Assembly (NCBI GenBank): GCA_963995525.1
Contig: OZ023217.1
Location: forward strand, 28,459,819-28,523,818
Source of the DNA: Escarpia spicata
Lineage: Eukaryota > Annelida > Polychaeta > Sabellida > Siboglinidae
DNA length: 64,000 nt
Reading direction: 5' to 3'
Shown: piece after piece, positions 25,113 to 38,272 of the stretch
Layout: every line of letters starts with the position of its first letter
Position numbering within the stretch: position 1 is the first letter of the stretch
Notes under the pieces: generated by a model
What the model was told of the DNA's origin: nothing
Database searches by the model: none
The model's input: the letters and a program-made list of their open reading frames with translations, nothing else
Made by a program: the position numbers and the translations under genes

Positions 25113-25932
25113 GTAAGTAGTACCTCTGGTTTAGTTATCCGTCATGCAAGAAGAAATGATGTCTGTGACACCATGCAGCATGCTATAGAGGTGTACATGG
25201 AAACATTATTTCTTTTGTCCCCTCCCTTCACTCCTGATACACACTGTGGGATGCACAAACTTTTTAACTACCCTCATCTATAATTATAATTATTCATTAT
25301 ACCTTTATAATTAAATACATTATAATTATACATTTCCAACATTACATATACTAGCAAAAATGCCCATCAACCGGATGGCTCTACATACATATAGACACAG
25401 AAGTATGATGGCAGGCTTCTGAGCAGTTTTTCAGAACATTGTATGTGGTTTCTGTGATTGTTATAAGTTACATAAAACGTATCGTGCAACTGTCACAGAA
25501 AACATGTTCCACATTGTGAACAATCAGTTAATGTCTGGTACAAAGTTACAAACCCTTAACAGGTCACATCCTTAGTCTAGATGGGGAATTTTGAAAAATA
25601 TAAGCGTTACATTTTGTATGAGGGATTGTAGATGAACCACCGACAGTTTAGCACCCGAAATGCAGAGCATCTAGTAGCAAAACATTAACACACATTCATA
25701 TATACGCTCGGTTATAACTTGATGCCATGTACATAAATCATATACATAAATTGATGGTAACTGAAAACATAACTGAATCGTAGGATCAATCAGTGTGGGT
25801 ACTACTAGATAGACAGTAGCATGGAGTGTGGTGAACCGTTGCTCAATATTAGCACTGACTCACTGTCTGCAGCCATTTTTACCACATTGTGATGATTGTG
25901 ATGATTTCCCCACTCGGCTTTTATTTACACCT

Positions 25933-25955
25933 GTGCATGCATGCATGCACGCGCA

Positions 25956-25986
<31 letters not shown>
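25933..25986. repeat. Alternating purine-pyrimidine microsatellite
   Basis: GCATGCATGCACGCGCATGC runs directly into GTGTGCGTGTGTGTGTGTGT. It is an unbroken alternating tract of about 50 bp, a sequence type able to adopt Z-DNA. Confidence 0.85.
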
Positions 25987-25987
<1 letters not shown>

Positions 25988-28950
25988 GCAAACCAGTAGA
26001 TATGTCAGCTTCATGATTAGCAGCCAAATTTCTGCATATATTACTATATCATAATAGGTGTCAGTTTGCCTGGCATAGTTATTGCTGGCTGCTTCACACT
26101 TGTTCCCTGGTGAGGGGCATGTTGGAATGTGCAGTATGATTGATACCTGTCTGTCAAATCAGTCAGATGCATAGCTGTCAATTCAGTCGACAAAAGATGG
26201 GTCATAGCAGTGGTATTGCTAGAAAAGAGCCATTATATAATTATAACTGGGTTAATTAGTGGGCCATGTGTACATTGCTGGAAGGTAGTTTGGATTACTG
26301 TACAGTATGCATAGCTGCACCCATCATAGGTTGATCAGTGCAACCATAGGCAGTCTGGTGCAGTGCATTGTGTGTATGTTTATGGTAATTAGTATAGTGA
26401 TGTGAGAAATACCTTGCTGATATTGATTGGTATAATCCATGATGATTACTATTGCAGTACTTAGACTTCTACGCAAACAGCAACATTAAATGTTTTAGTT
26501 CTCTTAACATTTCATGTAATTCCATTCATCAGACTTTGTCAAGATATCGTAATTTGAATGCAAGGAGCACAATATAATTAACAAATGGCCATCGTCTTCG
26601 AATTGTCTGCCCACAGCAAGGTGTAAAATAAGAAGGCTATCTACCTAGGAAAGAGGTAAATATACAAAGTCCCTTAGCTTATACAGTAAAATGTAAAATT
26701 ATGTTATGTACTATAAATTAGATCTATTCCAATATGTTAACTGCCCAAATAAGTTTTAATAAACAACACTTAAGAATTAACTTTGACCAAGTTATCAGTT
26801 AGATTTTTTGGGAGGTATATAGTGTTTACATTGCATGTGGATGGGACTGTAATTTAAGAGTGTTAATTATATATGCCCGTCACGTGTTCCCGTAAACATC
26901 TGACACTAATAAACTTTGCACACAGGTATTTGAAATTGCCAACAGCTGTTCATAAATGTACTGAACAGTAGGGTCAGCATTCATAAACAAAAAACAGTTA
27001 AATAATAAAAACTGTTAAAAATACTGTGGTTCATTGAGACACATTTGGCAGGTAAAGAGGTTAGAGTGAGTATATTTTGTATTGTATGAAATTATTTTTT
27101 ATTTTTGTAATTGATCGGAATTTGTTAAATGATATCTCTTGTGTGAGTAATGTGTATACATGCTATTATGTTGACAACTCTTGTTGGTGAACAATTTTGA
27201 ATGACAGCATTCAGGTTAGAATTAATTAGGATTAACGTTAAGAGAAATGGTTTGTGTTAGGTTAAGGAAGGTCAAAACATAATATTAAAATAACATTAAT
27301 CAATATTGTTATTTATAAATATGTATTTTAAATGGTTATGTGTTTACAAATTTGTTACATAGTTATCACAGTACTTGTTTTCATTTGGGTCATCCAGTTT
27401 CAGACCTGACCCTGGGTTAACCAGTAAAATGGGGTATGATAGGTACATTTACTGCAAAATAAGTAAAAAGAATACAAATTTGAATCATTTTACATGTCAC
27501 TTCATTCACTTCGGGTCTCCTTCACCTCAGCACATTTACTTGAAACGATCTTGAAAAGATTCTGCAAGCTATAGCTTGTGCCTGTTACCCAGTCAAACAT
27601 ATGCCCATTCATGTACTGTATATTGTTTTAACTGTTTTTAATATACCCTGGATTTAACCTGGTTTTAATTATTTTGCACACTGACTGCAGTGTATACTCC
27701 ATTACATGTGTCACAGGGGTAAATACACTCACAAGAGCCCATCCCTTTAAAAGAAAGAAGCTTTAGTTTCTACATGCAACTTGCGTAAATTGGTTGATTT
27801 GATTGGTTGCAAACATTTTTCTAAGAATTCTTGGGATCTGTCATCTGAAACATTTTAGTGTTGACATTAGCATAACAAGATTTTCCCCGAAACTTCACGT
27901 TAACACCCCAATTATTGCAGCAACATTTCTGGGTCTGGTTATGGAGGTTTACCCCCTAGGGTAGTTTATTATAAGGAAATGTCAGTTGGTAGAATCCGTG
28001 TTGTAGTTCATCAGTTAAATTTATAAAAGCATACTTCTATGTCAGCCTGTCAGCCTAGCCTGTCAGGACTGTGATGTATCAAACAATACAAAATCTTCCA
28101 AAATAATAATACTAAATGTAATATAACAGGCATTTATAATAGTCTGTATATATTCAGGTAAGAACCTGCACAAAGTACATAATAAGCAAAAGAGGAACCG
28201 ACTACTTTCATCAAGAGCATTGTATAAATAGACTACAGTTTTTCAAACTAAATGTGAACTTGCTGATGAATGATAGAATTAACAAAACAAGGATGTATTA
28301 TTGAAACTACAGTGTATATCTATGATTGTTTGCTAAGTTAGGACAGACCATAATAAATTAGCTGGTAGAGAGATAAATACATACATAATATGCTAAAGAT
28401 CCGTGAGCTTTTACCCTGCCAAATTGTGTAGTGAACGAAGTTCAGGTGCTACAGTGGCAATTATATAACACAAACGTTGATTGGAACATAAAGAACATGT
28501 ATTTAGCAGTAGGTAACTTTGAGCAGGCTTAACTCATATCGCAGTAGCCCCAACAATGGCGCATTGTAAGAGCAGTCATATCAGACTGAAACGTGATCAC
28601 ACAACAGAAGGGCGCTTCAGAACACGCCCTGTTTGTGCTTGTGAGGGAGGGTGGTATCAGTTATGGATCACATTGTAAGGCCCCACCCATTTATAACAGT
28701 AGAATTCAGAGCATGAAAAACGTAGTTGGTCCCAAGTGCACATTGGAGTGTTTGGTTGTAAGCATTACTCCCCAGCTGGTTTGATTGTATTGTGGTGACT
28801 GTGCTGTATATGCCATCAACATTGTGAACATACTCAACTAGCGGTATTGCACATGCCTTATTGAATGCAGCACTCTTACAATTTGTTGACTGTTTTGTTT
28901 GGGTGGTACTGTATTTTATATTCAATTTTTATATTCAATGTTCCTACAAT
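25987..28950. other. AT-rich intronic stretch, nothing recognised
   Basis: No exon, RNA gene or repeat family was identified on either strand. Confidence 0.4.
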
Positions 28951-29073
28951 TGGGTGGTGGCAGCACCATGGAGGGCACTGACCAGTTTGTTTGGGTGGTG
29001 GCAGCACCATGGAGGGCACTGACCAGTTTGTTTGGGTGGTGGCAGCACCATGGAGGGCACTGATCAGTTTGTT
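28951..29073. repeat. Minisatellite, 41-bp unit, exactly three copies
   Basis: TGGGTGGTGGCAGCACCATG then GAGGGCACTGACCAGTTTGTT starts at 28951, 28992 and 29033. The copies are almost identical (one C/T change in the last), so the array is recent. It directly abuts a LINE relic. Confidence 0.95.
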
Positions 29074-29139
29074 TGCACTATTGTTTTATACATAATAATA
29101 ATAAGATTAATAACAATAACAAAATATGTTTTATCTCTG

Positions 29140-30545
29140 CGACTACCAATCTTAGATTTGTTTGTTACAAATCTTTCTGATGCCCTTTCTGATTTAATAG
29201 CTTCAAAACATATAGATAGTTTAGCAGTGACTGAGACATGGTTGACAACAATTGATACTGTCTCCTGCCTTTCTGACATCACTCCTCCTGGCTTTTCTCT
29301 GTATCATCACCAGTGCCAGTCAGGTAGGGGTGGTGGTGTCGCATTTCTGGTTTCTGATTTGTTCAAGGTAGAAATCCTTCATTCATCTGTATATCGCAGC
29401 TTCGAGGCATTGTGTATTATTATAAAAGGTTCATCTGTGTCTACTAATTTTATTTGCATATATCGTCCTTCTGGAAACACAAATACTTTTTTTTTATGAA
29501 TTTCTAGATTTTCTTGAAACTACATTACAATTACATGAAGAATTATATATTCTAGGTGATTTCAATATCCATGTTGATTTACCTGTCCTTAATATTAGGT
29601 TATTCATGGATGCACTTCAAACATTTGACTTACATTAGTTACAACAGCATGTCACATTCCCTACTCATATCCATGGGCATTGGCTCGCCTTGGCCCTGTT
29701 CTGTTTAGCTTATACAGTACATCCCTTAGTCGAGTCATAACTAATCATAATATAAATCATCACTTGTATGCTGACGATACACAAGTGTATATTCTCACTG
29801 ACATTTTGCTGTGGATGGAAGCAAGTAGATTGAAGCTAAATCCAGATAAAACTGATCTAATTATTATTGGCACAAAACAACAACGAAACAAGGTTGTTAA
29901 CTATTTTCCAGTTAAATTGCTTGGTAATGATACATCACCATCAGATACTGTTCGTAATCTAGGTGTTATCTTTGACAGTGATTTCAGCTTTAAGCAGAAC
30001 ATTCTTCAAGTATGTAAATCCTGATTCTACCATATATGTGATTTCCGTCGAATTCGGTATCAATTGTCTTTATCTACTGCTAAAACAATATCAGTATCTC
30101 TAATTAGCAGTCGTCTTGACTACTGCAACTCACTCCTAAACAATATTGCTAAACAGGACTTGGCTAAACTCGAACATGTACAGAATTGTTTAGCATATGT
30201 GGTACTAAAAGCACCTCGTTTCTCACCATCTCTTCCCCTACTTAAACAGTTAAACTGGCTTCCAATTGCATATCGAATACAATTCAAATAAGCCACTATC
30301 ACATATCGTACACTTTCTACGCAACACCCATCCTATTTGTTTAGTCGCCTTCATTTTTTCGATATCCCCAGAAATCTCAGATCAGCTCTTTCATAACGAC
30401 TTTTTGTTCGGAAAACAACGCTTAATATCGGTAAACATGCTTTTTTTGTAGCTGCACCCAAAATATGGAATCAACTCTCTGTCGCTTTAAAATCATCTGA
30501 GACTAGATACTTTTAATAAAAAACTAAAGACTTATTTATTTGAAA
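29140..30545 (+). mobile_element. CR1/L2-like LINE with internal deletion
   Basis: The order is endonuclease (LAVTETWLTT near 29222, GRGGGVAFLVSD near 29326, ICIYRPSGNT near 29455, LYILGDFNIHVD near 29547), then a jump at about 29680 into [17 protein letters not shown] and the RT catalytic box [11 protein letters not shown] (about 29763). The tail phrases follow: [42 protein letters not shown] and LPLLKQLNWLPIAYRIQFK. Nearly all of RT between the endonuclease and the YADD box is missing, and stops break the rest, so the copy is dead. Confidence 0.9.
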
Positions 30546-30769
30546 TTGCATTCCCACCCTAACCTTCGGCGGTTCCTTGCTCTAATGGCGACTCTTGCTT
30601 GCCCATGTTAATGATTTTGCTCAACGATTCTTGTATGCTGCGCCTCTGAACTCAGATTCCTGGGGATTTAGACGCTATAGACGTTTGTCAATATTATTAT
30701 GATTATTATTAAATCCTCGGAAACCCAGATTCTCGGATGCATCAAAACAAAAAGATTATACAGTAAAAA

Positions 30770-31200
30770 TTGGTATGTGATGCCATCCTTGTGCCAGGGG
30801 GCGCTGCTGACTACATCAGTCTCGGTACCCCTGGCAGGTCAACTTGCACAACTCTCAAGATAAGCTCAGCCAATAGTATTGTTTGCCGAAAATTCCAGTG
30901 GTCTTTTGGGTGGTTTCATGGACTGTTATGGCAGGAGACGTAATTATTTGAATACACAATAGCCCTCAATGGCTTGTGAGAATGGTGGAATGAGTAATTA
31001 TATTGGGATTCGTGGAATTGGGGTGCAGGTCGGAGGGGTGTTTGCACAGTTCTCACGGGTGCTATGGCGAAGTCAATTATGAGTTTGACTTAGCTAACTT
31101 CCGTACAATTCGTTGGAGATCTGCCAAGGGTAGTGTATGTAATCACACCCCTGGCTTGTGAGGATGTATGACGCCAAAGTTGAAGCTGCATTTCACTGAT
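30770..31200. repeat. Dispersed repeat, copy 1 (pair with 38995-39400)
   Basis: The shared features, in order, are a CCAGGGGGCGCTG core, TACATCAGTCTC/TACATGAGTCTT, TACCCCTGG, AGTGGT..., GTAATTATT followed by AATACAC, a GGGATT-GGAGT/GGAATT block and CTGCCA(A/G)GGT with ACACC(C)CTGGCT near the end. It is non-coding. Orientation and limits are approximate. Confidence 0.55.
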
Positions 31201-31372
31201 TTACACTACAGACAGTAGTATTATCTTCCCTGTAATATTTAGCATAGAAGTCCATATGATTCAAATAATATTTTTTTATAGTTGCTAATATTTAATCATA
31301 GAATGAGAGAGGAAAGATTGAGAAAGAGAACATAAAAATGGAAGACAGTAATAGGAGGAAAAGAAGTAGAAA

Positions 31373-31398
31373 AATTAAGATGGTCCTCCATCTTAATT
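31373..31398. repeat. Perfect 11-bp hairpin
   Basis: AATTAAGATGG (31373-31383) and CCATCTTAATT (31388-31398) are exact inverted complements around the loop TCCT. No flanking element was recognised. Confidence 0.85.
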
Positions 31399-32694
31399 GT
31401 TTGTAAGAAGATCTGAAAAGTGCAGGGTGAACATCTATGGGATAAAAGTGCGGAAAGTTGGGTTAGGTGGAGAAGGATCTTGAAGAGGGTGGACATACTG
31501 ACCAGTGTCATGGCTCCAACCACTCAGAAGACCAGGGTTAGAAGAAGATTATTTAATCAATTATTTCCAATTTTAGAGTTGATTTTGTTTTGGAGTTAAA
31601 ACATCCAACTGCTGCCATGGTACATGAGAGTTTGTTTGGTTGCGGCACATTAACCATACAGTGACAGACACATAGGACTTTCATGTTACACTCCACACTT
31701 CACAGAGACTCGGCTTTCTCTGAAGAGCAGGGTCAATGTTTAAATGTGATCTGAATTACATTTATTCGAGGTCAAGTGGAACGCAACAGTGACTATGGTG
31801 ACATGTCTAGAGGTGGCATTGTGTCACTTTGCTGGTGCCACATATGTGTGGACCCGCCTTGGCACTTGCTGTGTCATGATGCTGTAGTTTATTAGTTGAT
31901 ATTACAAACATTGATCAGTCTTTTAGATGGACCTTGTAATCTGATCAATAGTTTCCTGTAATTAGTTTAATATCAGTACATCGTTTTGTGGTAATAATTC
32001 ATTTGATCCATGTGAGTCTTACTAATAATAACACATTTTTTATTAAGCACAATTTCAATTAAAATGCACAAAGCACTATACAAAATCTAATTACATAGAA
32101 AACTTTAACCATAGCATAGGGATGTGTATAACTAGAATTAACTATTAAAGTTCTACAAATAGAATGTACCAATAGATAAATAATAAATGAACACAAATTA
32201 AGCAGCACCATGTTTGCTACTGGAATGATGTCAAAGACTGAAACTCGTAGTGTATAATTATGAATACATTGTCAACAGCTGGGCTTCTGTAGGTCAGTAG
32301 ACTGTTGGGTACCAGACATCAGCCCTCCATAGGTCTCTGTAGGTCTCCGTCTCACAACACACTTCAAACATGGATGTGGTCTTGGCTGTGTTATCAGAAA
32401 GTTGTTTTCCCGCATCATATTGAAGGATATATAAAAACATTTTAGTTTTTTTATGAAACATGACACCTGTGTCTATGCCAGGGGGAGTAAACAATCCCCC
32501 ATATGGGGGAGGGGGTATGTAACATTTATAGTCACTAACTGTGGCATAGTACCCAAAAACCGGGTTGTCCCACATTACATATGAAACACATAATAAATAA
32601 TTTTTTGGTAAACTTATACACTTTTGTTCCATTCTTAAAATGTATTATACAATGTATCTAAACTTCTCTCCTTGCTGTCTGTTGGTAGTACAAG

Positions 32695-32761
32695 TAGGTA
32701 TTGTTTATTTGTAACAAGGTATTGTTTATTTGTAACAAGGTATTGTTTATTTGTAACAAGG
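32695..32761. repeat. Minisatellite, about 21-bp unit, three copies
   Basis: GGTATTGTTTATTTGTAACA(A) is repeated three times without change. Confidence 0.9.
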
Positions 32762-33079
32762 TCATGATCTGGGGTATCTGGTCTTTTGGGGTCCATGAGG
32801 TGTTATCAAAGGGGTATACAGGGAGGTTGGCTGAAACTAAGGTCAAGTGCAATAATTTCACCACTTTATGTGGTCTTTGAAGTACAACAGTTATTTCTGA
32901 AACATTGTCAAACTCACAGAATACACCAAGTTCTTGGATAGGTGCAAACACTCATGTGAAGATGCTTACCTCTTGAATAAAGTGGGTATTATTGAACTGA
33001 ATTTTGAATTGTGTTTGGTCTGTAATACTGTATTTTATATTAAATGTTCCTACAATTGGTGTATAAACCAGAGGTGCTC

Positions 33080-34862
33080 AACATTTTGAGCATACCCTCT
33101 GAGTCCGGAAACAATTGGCCAATCATCTCAGGACTTGGAGATTGTGCTGGGTTGTTCAACAATTACAGACCTATAAGTATTCTACCCACGATTTCTAAAA
33201 TAATGGAAAAAATTGTATGCAATAGATTAATAATGTTCTTAGAAAAATTTAACATTTTATATAAACATCAATATGGGTTTCGTGCAAAGCATTCTACTAT
33301 TCAACCAATACTACACCTGCTGAAAGATATTGCAGAGGCAAACGATAAAATAACAAAAGACCTCACATTGGCTGTGTTTCTGGACCTTTCAAAGGCATTC
33401 GACACAATATACCATGATATTTTACTGTACAAACTAAACTTTTATGGAATTCGGGGAATAAGCAATAAATGGTTTGCAAGTTATTTGTCAAATCGAAAAC
33501 AATATACTGAGATACACAAATGTCAATCATCTCCAAAAAACATAATAAGTGGAGTGCCCCAAGGATCCATACTTGGACCAATTTAATTTTTAATTTATAT
33601 CAATGATATAACTAACTCTACGTCTCTGAATCTATTATCTTTTGCAGATGACACAACTGTATACCAATCAGGTCCTCATATTGATACTTTAATTGACAGT
33701 GTAAACCAAGAATTAATACATTTGTACGATTGGCTTTGTGCCAATAAATTGTCATTAAATATAAAAAAGACAAACTTTTGCATATTTAGTCCACCAAATA
33801 GCAAATACCAGGTAAATAACTGTATTAAGATAAACAGTGAAATTATTAATCATGTTGGAAAGGATGACAGAAGAATCGGTAATGTTCTTAGGAATACATA
33901 TTGATAAACATTTAACATGGAAAAAACATATCAACATAATCAGTTCTAAATTATCTAGAGCAATTTTTGCAATTAATAGAATGAAACATTTTTTGCCACG
34001 CAGTGCTTTAAAAACTCTATATTACACCTTGATTCAAAGTCACTTAACTTACGGTGTACAAGCATGGGGCAATGGAAATACCATAAGAAAGATAGAACTA
34101 TTACAAAAACGCGCTATACGAATAATTAACAAAAAAAGATATAGAAGTCACATCGATCCTATCTTTAAATCTGAAAATATACTTAAAATCACTGATATTC
34201 ACAGGTTACATGTCTCACTATTTATGTATGATTATCACAATAATACACTGCCTAAATCCTTCAAACACTATATACCAAAAAAGAATCTAGCCACTAACAC
34301 CAGAATTACTAGACAACGTAACCTCCTATATAGAGAAAAGCTCAGAACACATTTTTCATCTAAATTACCTAAACACCATTTTATAAAATTATGGAATAAT
34401 CTCGATTATAAGATACAAAACGTCAAATCCAGACAACAAATGAAAATTGTATTATCCAATCAATATCTAGACAACTATCTTAGCCACGTGCACTGCCTAA
34501 ATCCCAGATGTGCGGAGTGCAATTAAATATTTGTTTACTTTATATATTAATGTTTGGATCCGCAAACATTTCTTATAATTGTTTTCTAACAGTAATTACC
34601 TACAATAATTTGTTTCTCTCTCCATCGCATCCCCAGTCCGTTGTCCGTTGTCATACAAAAGATATCATACACTCATGATAATCATCGTATACGTATGCGT
34701 AAATATAATTCGAAATATATGTTTATGGGGTCACAGGAAGACGGCATATTACATGCCATGTGACCACCATGCAACACAACTTTATTTTTAAACGGTTGTT
34801 TTGTGTATGTATACTGCTATGTTGTTGTTGCAAAATAAATTGATTTGATTTGATTTGATTTG
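33080..34862 (+). mobile_element. Jockey/CR1-like LINE, 5'-truncated, with (TTGAT)n tail
   Basis: The reverse transcriptase is nearly complete: NNYRPISILPTISKIMEKIV (33157 on), YGFRAKHSTIQP, LAVFLDLSKAFDTIYHDILL, SGVPQGSILGPI then a stop, LLSFADDTTVYQSG (catalytic FADD at about 33641), FLGIHIDKHLTWKKHI, YGVQAWGNG and LLQKRAIRIINKKRYR. It ends in NPRCAECN-stop and a 3' UTR closing in TTGATTTGATTTGATTTGAT. One stop near 33583 and one frameshift near 33850 separate the parts. Few lesions and a clean tail suggest a fairly young insertion. The endonuclease domain is absent. Confidence 0.92.
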
Positions 34863-35501
34863 GATTATACAGTCTATTTTTAGGAGTTCCACATTCCAGC
34901 ATGGCATTTATGAAGTGATGTTATATTCCCAAAACAATAAGTGTGCCGTTAGTACACCCTGATTGACAGTAATAACATCACTAGCTTGTCATCCACTCAT
35001 GAAGAAAAAAACACTTGTTTACATTGGCACCAACTGGTGAATTGACCACTGCTAAGTTATCATTGCATGGCAAAAACATTTAAGTAAATAACTGAGTAAC
35101 TATTTTTGTGTTTTTGTTAAATACATTGCCAATTGGTAGATGAGAGGCCAGTGGTCCAAGTAAACAAATGAACATAGAAATGGGCAATTGGAGCTCAGTA
35201 TCTTGGAGGATATGCACTTATGATGGCCCAAAGTTAGCTTATTAGTATACAGATTGTTGGTGGTCTGTGGGCGCAATGGATGCTTGGGAGAGCTGGCAGT
35301 GTCTCTCCATGGTGTCTTGTCTTCCTTGAGCAGTGTCCTCAGACTGACTGTTACTCTACTTCACTCCACATAATTGTGGTTAGTCACTTCCCTAGTGTAA
35401 GTTGACTGCAACAAATTGCAGATTTCATTTAGTTATCTCCAAAAGCCTCTTGACATTGTGGCAACTTCAACATGTTAACATGCAATTGTTCAGAAAGTAG
35501 A

Positions 35502-35859
35502 TACCGTATTCGTTCTATTAAGCGTACATGCCCTAATTAGTGACAGTGATCTCAATGCCAACCTTGCTGTTGAATCCATCATTGTGTTTTAATTTCTAGC
35601 AATATCACACACTTCAAAGCTTGGTGATGAAACAACATGGAAAGGTCCACCTAAATTATAAGGTTTTGACAGTGTTCTGGTATCCTGTTGCTCGTATATG
35701 AGATGCATAAATCGCTTGCCAGTCACGTCTGCTGCTCAGGAACCAAAGGAAATGGATGCATACCCCTGTATGCTTATTGGAACACAAAATTTGACAAATT
35801 TCCTTGTCTCAAATATTTGCTAAGCATACTGTACGCTAATATATAGAACGAAGACTGTA
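35502..35859. mobile_element. Tc1/mariner-like MITE, second copy
   Basis: The left end TACCGTATTCGTTCTATTAA then GCGTAC is matched by the inverted right end GTACGCTAATATATAGAACG then AAGACTGTA. It is the same family as 6181-6761 but shorter, and the internal sequence is different. The target-site TA is clear on the right only. Confidence 0.7.
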
Positions 35860-35922
35860 TAACTAATTTTATATTTTGCTATTCACTATCGCAAATACTT
35901 ATACCTAACATCAAGTATTGCA

Positions 35923-36000
35923 ATACTGCGATATGCAATTTACTGCGATACACAATTTACTGTAATGTGCAATTTACTGCGATACACCATTTACTGGAGT
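35923..36000. repeat. Minisatellite, about 20-bp unit
   Basis: GCAATTTACTGCGATACACA recurs four to five times with small changes. Confidence 0.8.
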
Positions 36001-36704
36001 ACTGAACCCATCCCTGGTCTACACAATACAGGAGGACTTGGGGAAGTGGGGTATACCAGACATAGGGGTGGTGCCAGACGGAAGTCATCAGAGTAATTAG
36101 AGGAGATGTGGCAGTTGGTGGTTGGTGCTACTGGTGTGTGCTGTAAGGATTGCTGGCAAGTGGTGCAAGGCCCACCAGGCTACAACTCTGCTTCCACTGG
36201 GGGCATTCCACCAGGTACACCACACTGGCCGAATAACCAATCCACTCTTTGTTTAGCATATGCTGGCGGTGTGAACGTTTCCTAGAATCTCTGATATCAT
36301 TATTAACAAGCTTCCGTAATTAGTGCAGAACTGTTTTCTTAGTATTCAAATATTAAGTGCTTCTGTTTGCTGCATCTTGTGTTTGTGTGTTTATGCAGTA
36401 TAGGCCTACTTGTTCTAGGAAGGCAGTGAATAGCTGGGTTTACTTCTTATTGCCAGTTTCCTGTTTGTTGTGTAAGGAGACAGGCATCCATAGACAGGTC
36501 CTACACAAATGTGGCAATGCAAGAAGAATACCCACTATTTAATTCCAGTGTAGGCAAACATTTTGATCAGGTAATGCTAGTACACAAAGAAGGGTTTTCC
36601 CTGTTCACCTTAACCGATTAGACCCCAGCCAGTTAAATTGGCCTGTATCCCTGTTTCCCAGGGTGCTTCCACATATCTCAACATGTTTTGGTGCCTGCAG
36701 GTTT

Positions 36705-37130
36705 TAAGCTGTATCTTCAAAACTGTTGATTTTCTATAACTGCAACTTGTGTTTATTTTGAAGTTAATTGAATTATCTTTAAAATGGTGTGGCTGTGGTG
36801 TCGATTGGTTAAATATATGTTGTTATCTGTAGGTGACAAACATAGAAAATTCTATTCTGGACAACAATTTAGTGGAATATCATACATTTTATTGACATCA
36901 AATGCATTCTGCTGTGTTTTTACACTTGTTATGCTTAGACATGAGACAATGTAAATAAGTTTACTTTGTATAAATATAGAGAGCAAACACAGCTTAGTAA
37001 GACTTCTATCTTGGTTGCTGTCATCCTACATATGGCTTCTGTGTCACGTCACTATTGACATTGTCATTGTGATTACTAGTATGCACCTGAAACAACCAAA
37101 TGTCAAACATTAGAACAATTGACAAAGTGT
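36705..37130. repeat. Dispersed repeat, partner of 14030-14385
   Basis: It carries the same ordered words as the partner (AGCTGTATCTTCAAAACTGT, CTGTAGGTGACAAACATAGA, ATTCTGGACAA, CTGAAACAACCAAAT), interrupted near 36990-37080 by about 90 bp absent from the partner. Confidence 0.6.
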
Positions 37131-38109
37131 TAGAATAGTTACCTAATAATTAATTGATAATCATAATAAAAGACATCATTTTCATATAGCAACATATAAA
37201 CAGCAGTCTCAGTACCAAAAACCCAACTGACGGTGACCAAACTTGGACAACGAAACATAAACAAAGCCCAAGTCATCCATATTTTTGAAACTAGATACAC
37301 AAATACCAATGCTTGCTTTTAACCCATTTACACTTAAGCGTGTGCAGAGGAGATACAGCCAGTATCCATAAAAAATTCATTTTTCAGCATCAAAAAATGA
37401 CAGTCTTTGTTTAAAATGGACGTAACTTTATTACCCCGGTATTTCCCATTGCGCTTTTAAATGTGAAATCATTAGAAAGCAGGTTAAAACAAGCTATGTA
37501 GTTACATTGGCCAATTTAACGTTTGGTAACAATGTAGGCTGGCATATGGCAAAACATTTTATTTTCCAACAAATTAAAATCACAAATGTGAGTTAACTTG
37601 TGACTTTACTGTTCACGAGAAATTTTATCCATGAGCAAGTTGATGAAAACCTTCTCATTTTGTGGCTCGTTTCTAACCAACCAGTAAACTGAACTGATGA
37701 ACTTGGTCAACATTGCAATATAAATTTATTTCTTAATTAGGTACCGTCATTGAAAATAACATTCCAGTTTCTTGCCGCCAAAATTGCGTCATGCACGACC
37801 AGCGGCTGGGCGAAAATCGTCAGCATCAGAATACATTTTTACATACTCAGTATTATCATGATGGAGTAAATTTGTGGAATTATCCTTTAAAAAATTTCAA
37901 TATTCGACATTCTTTGTTTTCAATTTGCAAGGTGTTTTTTCGGCATCGATTTGGTGATTTCCCCATCGATTTGGTGATTTCCCCTAATGTAATGTCAGTC
38001 AGCCAATAGACATATGTGACGTTACTGTCCGGAGTTTCTGTGGCAAGTGAAACCCATTAGTGGCGTCGGCATAGGTCCCGAATTATATCCGTAACTTTGT
38101 CTTCGTAGA

Positions 38110-38265
38110 TATCAAATGGACTCGATATATCGAAGGTATCAACGTTATCGACGGTATCGAAGTATCGAACCAGCACTGCTGGCAGTTCGATACCCGATCT
38201 ATCGACATATCATGATAACGGTGTCGAACTTTCACAAGTGTCTCGATATATCGAGTATCGAACCA
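38110..38265. repeat. TATCGA-rich inverted-repeat block
   Basis: GTATCGAAC (38162-38170) is exactly inverted as GTTCGATAC (38185-38193) around CAGCACTGCTGGCA, itself nearly self-complementary. ACTCGATATATCGAAGGTAT on the left and TCTCGATATATCGAGTATCG on the right flank it. CpG words are dense here in a CpG-poor intron. It may be a small palindromic transposon. Confidence 0.6.
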
Positions 38266-38272
38266 GTACTAA

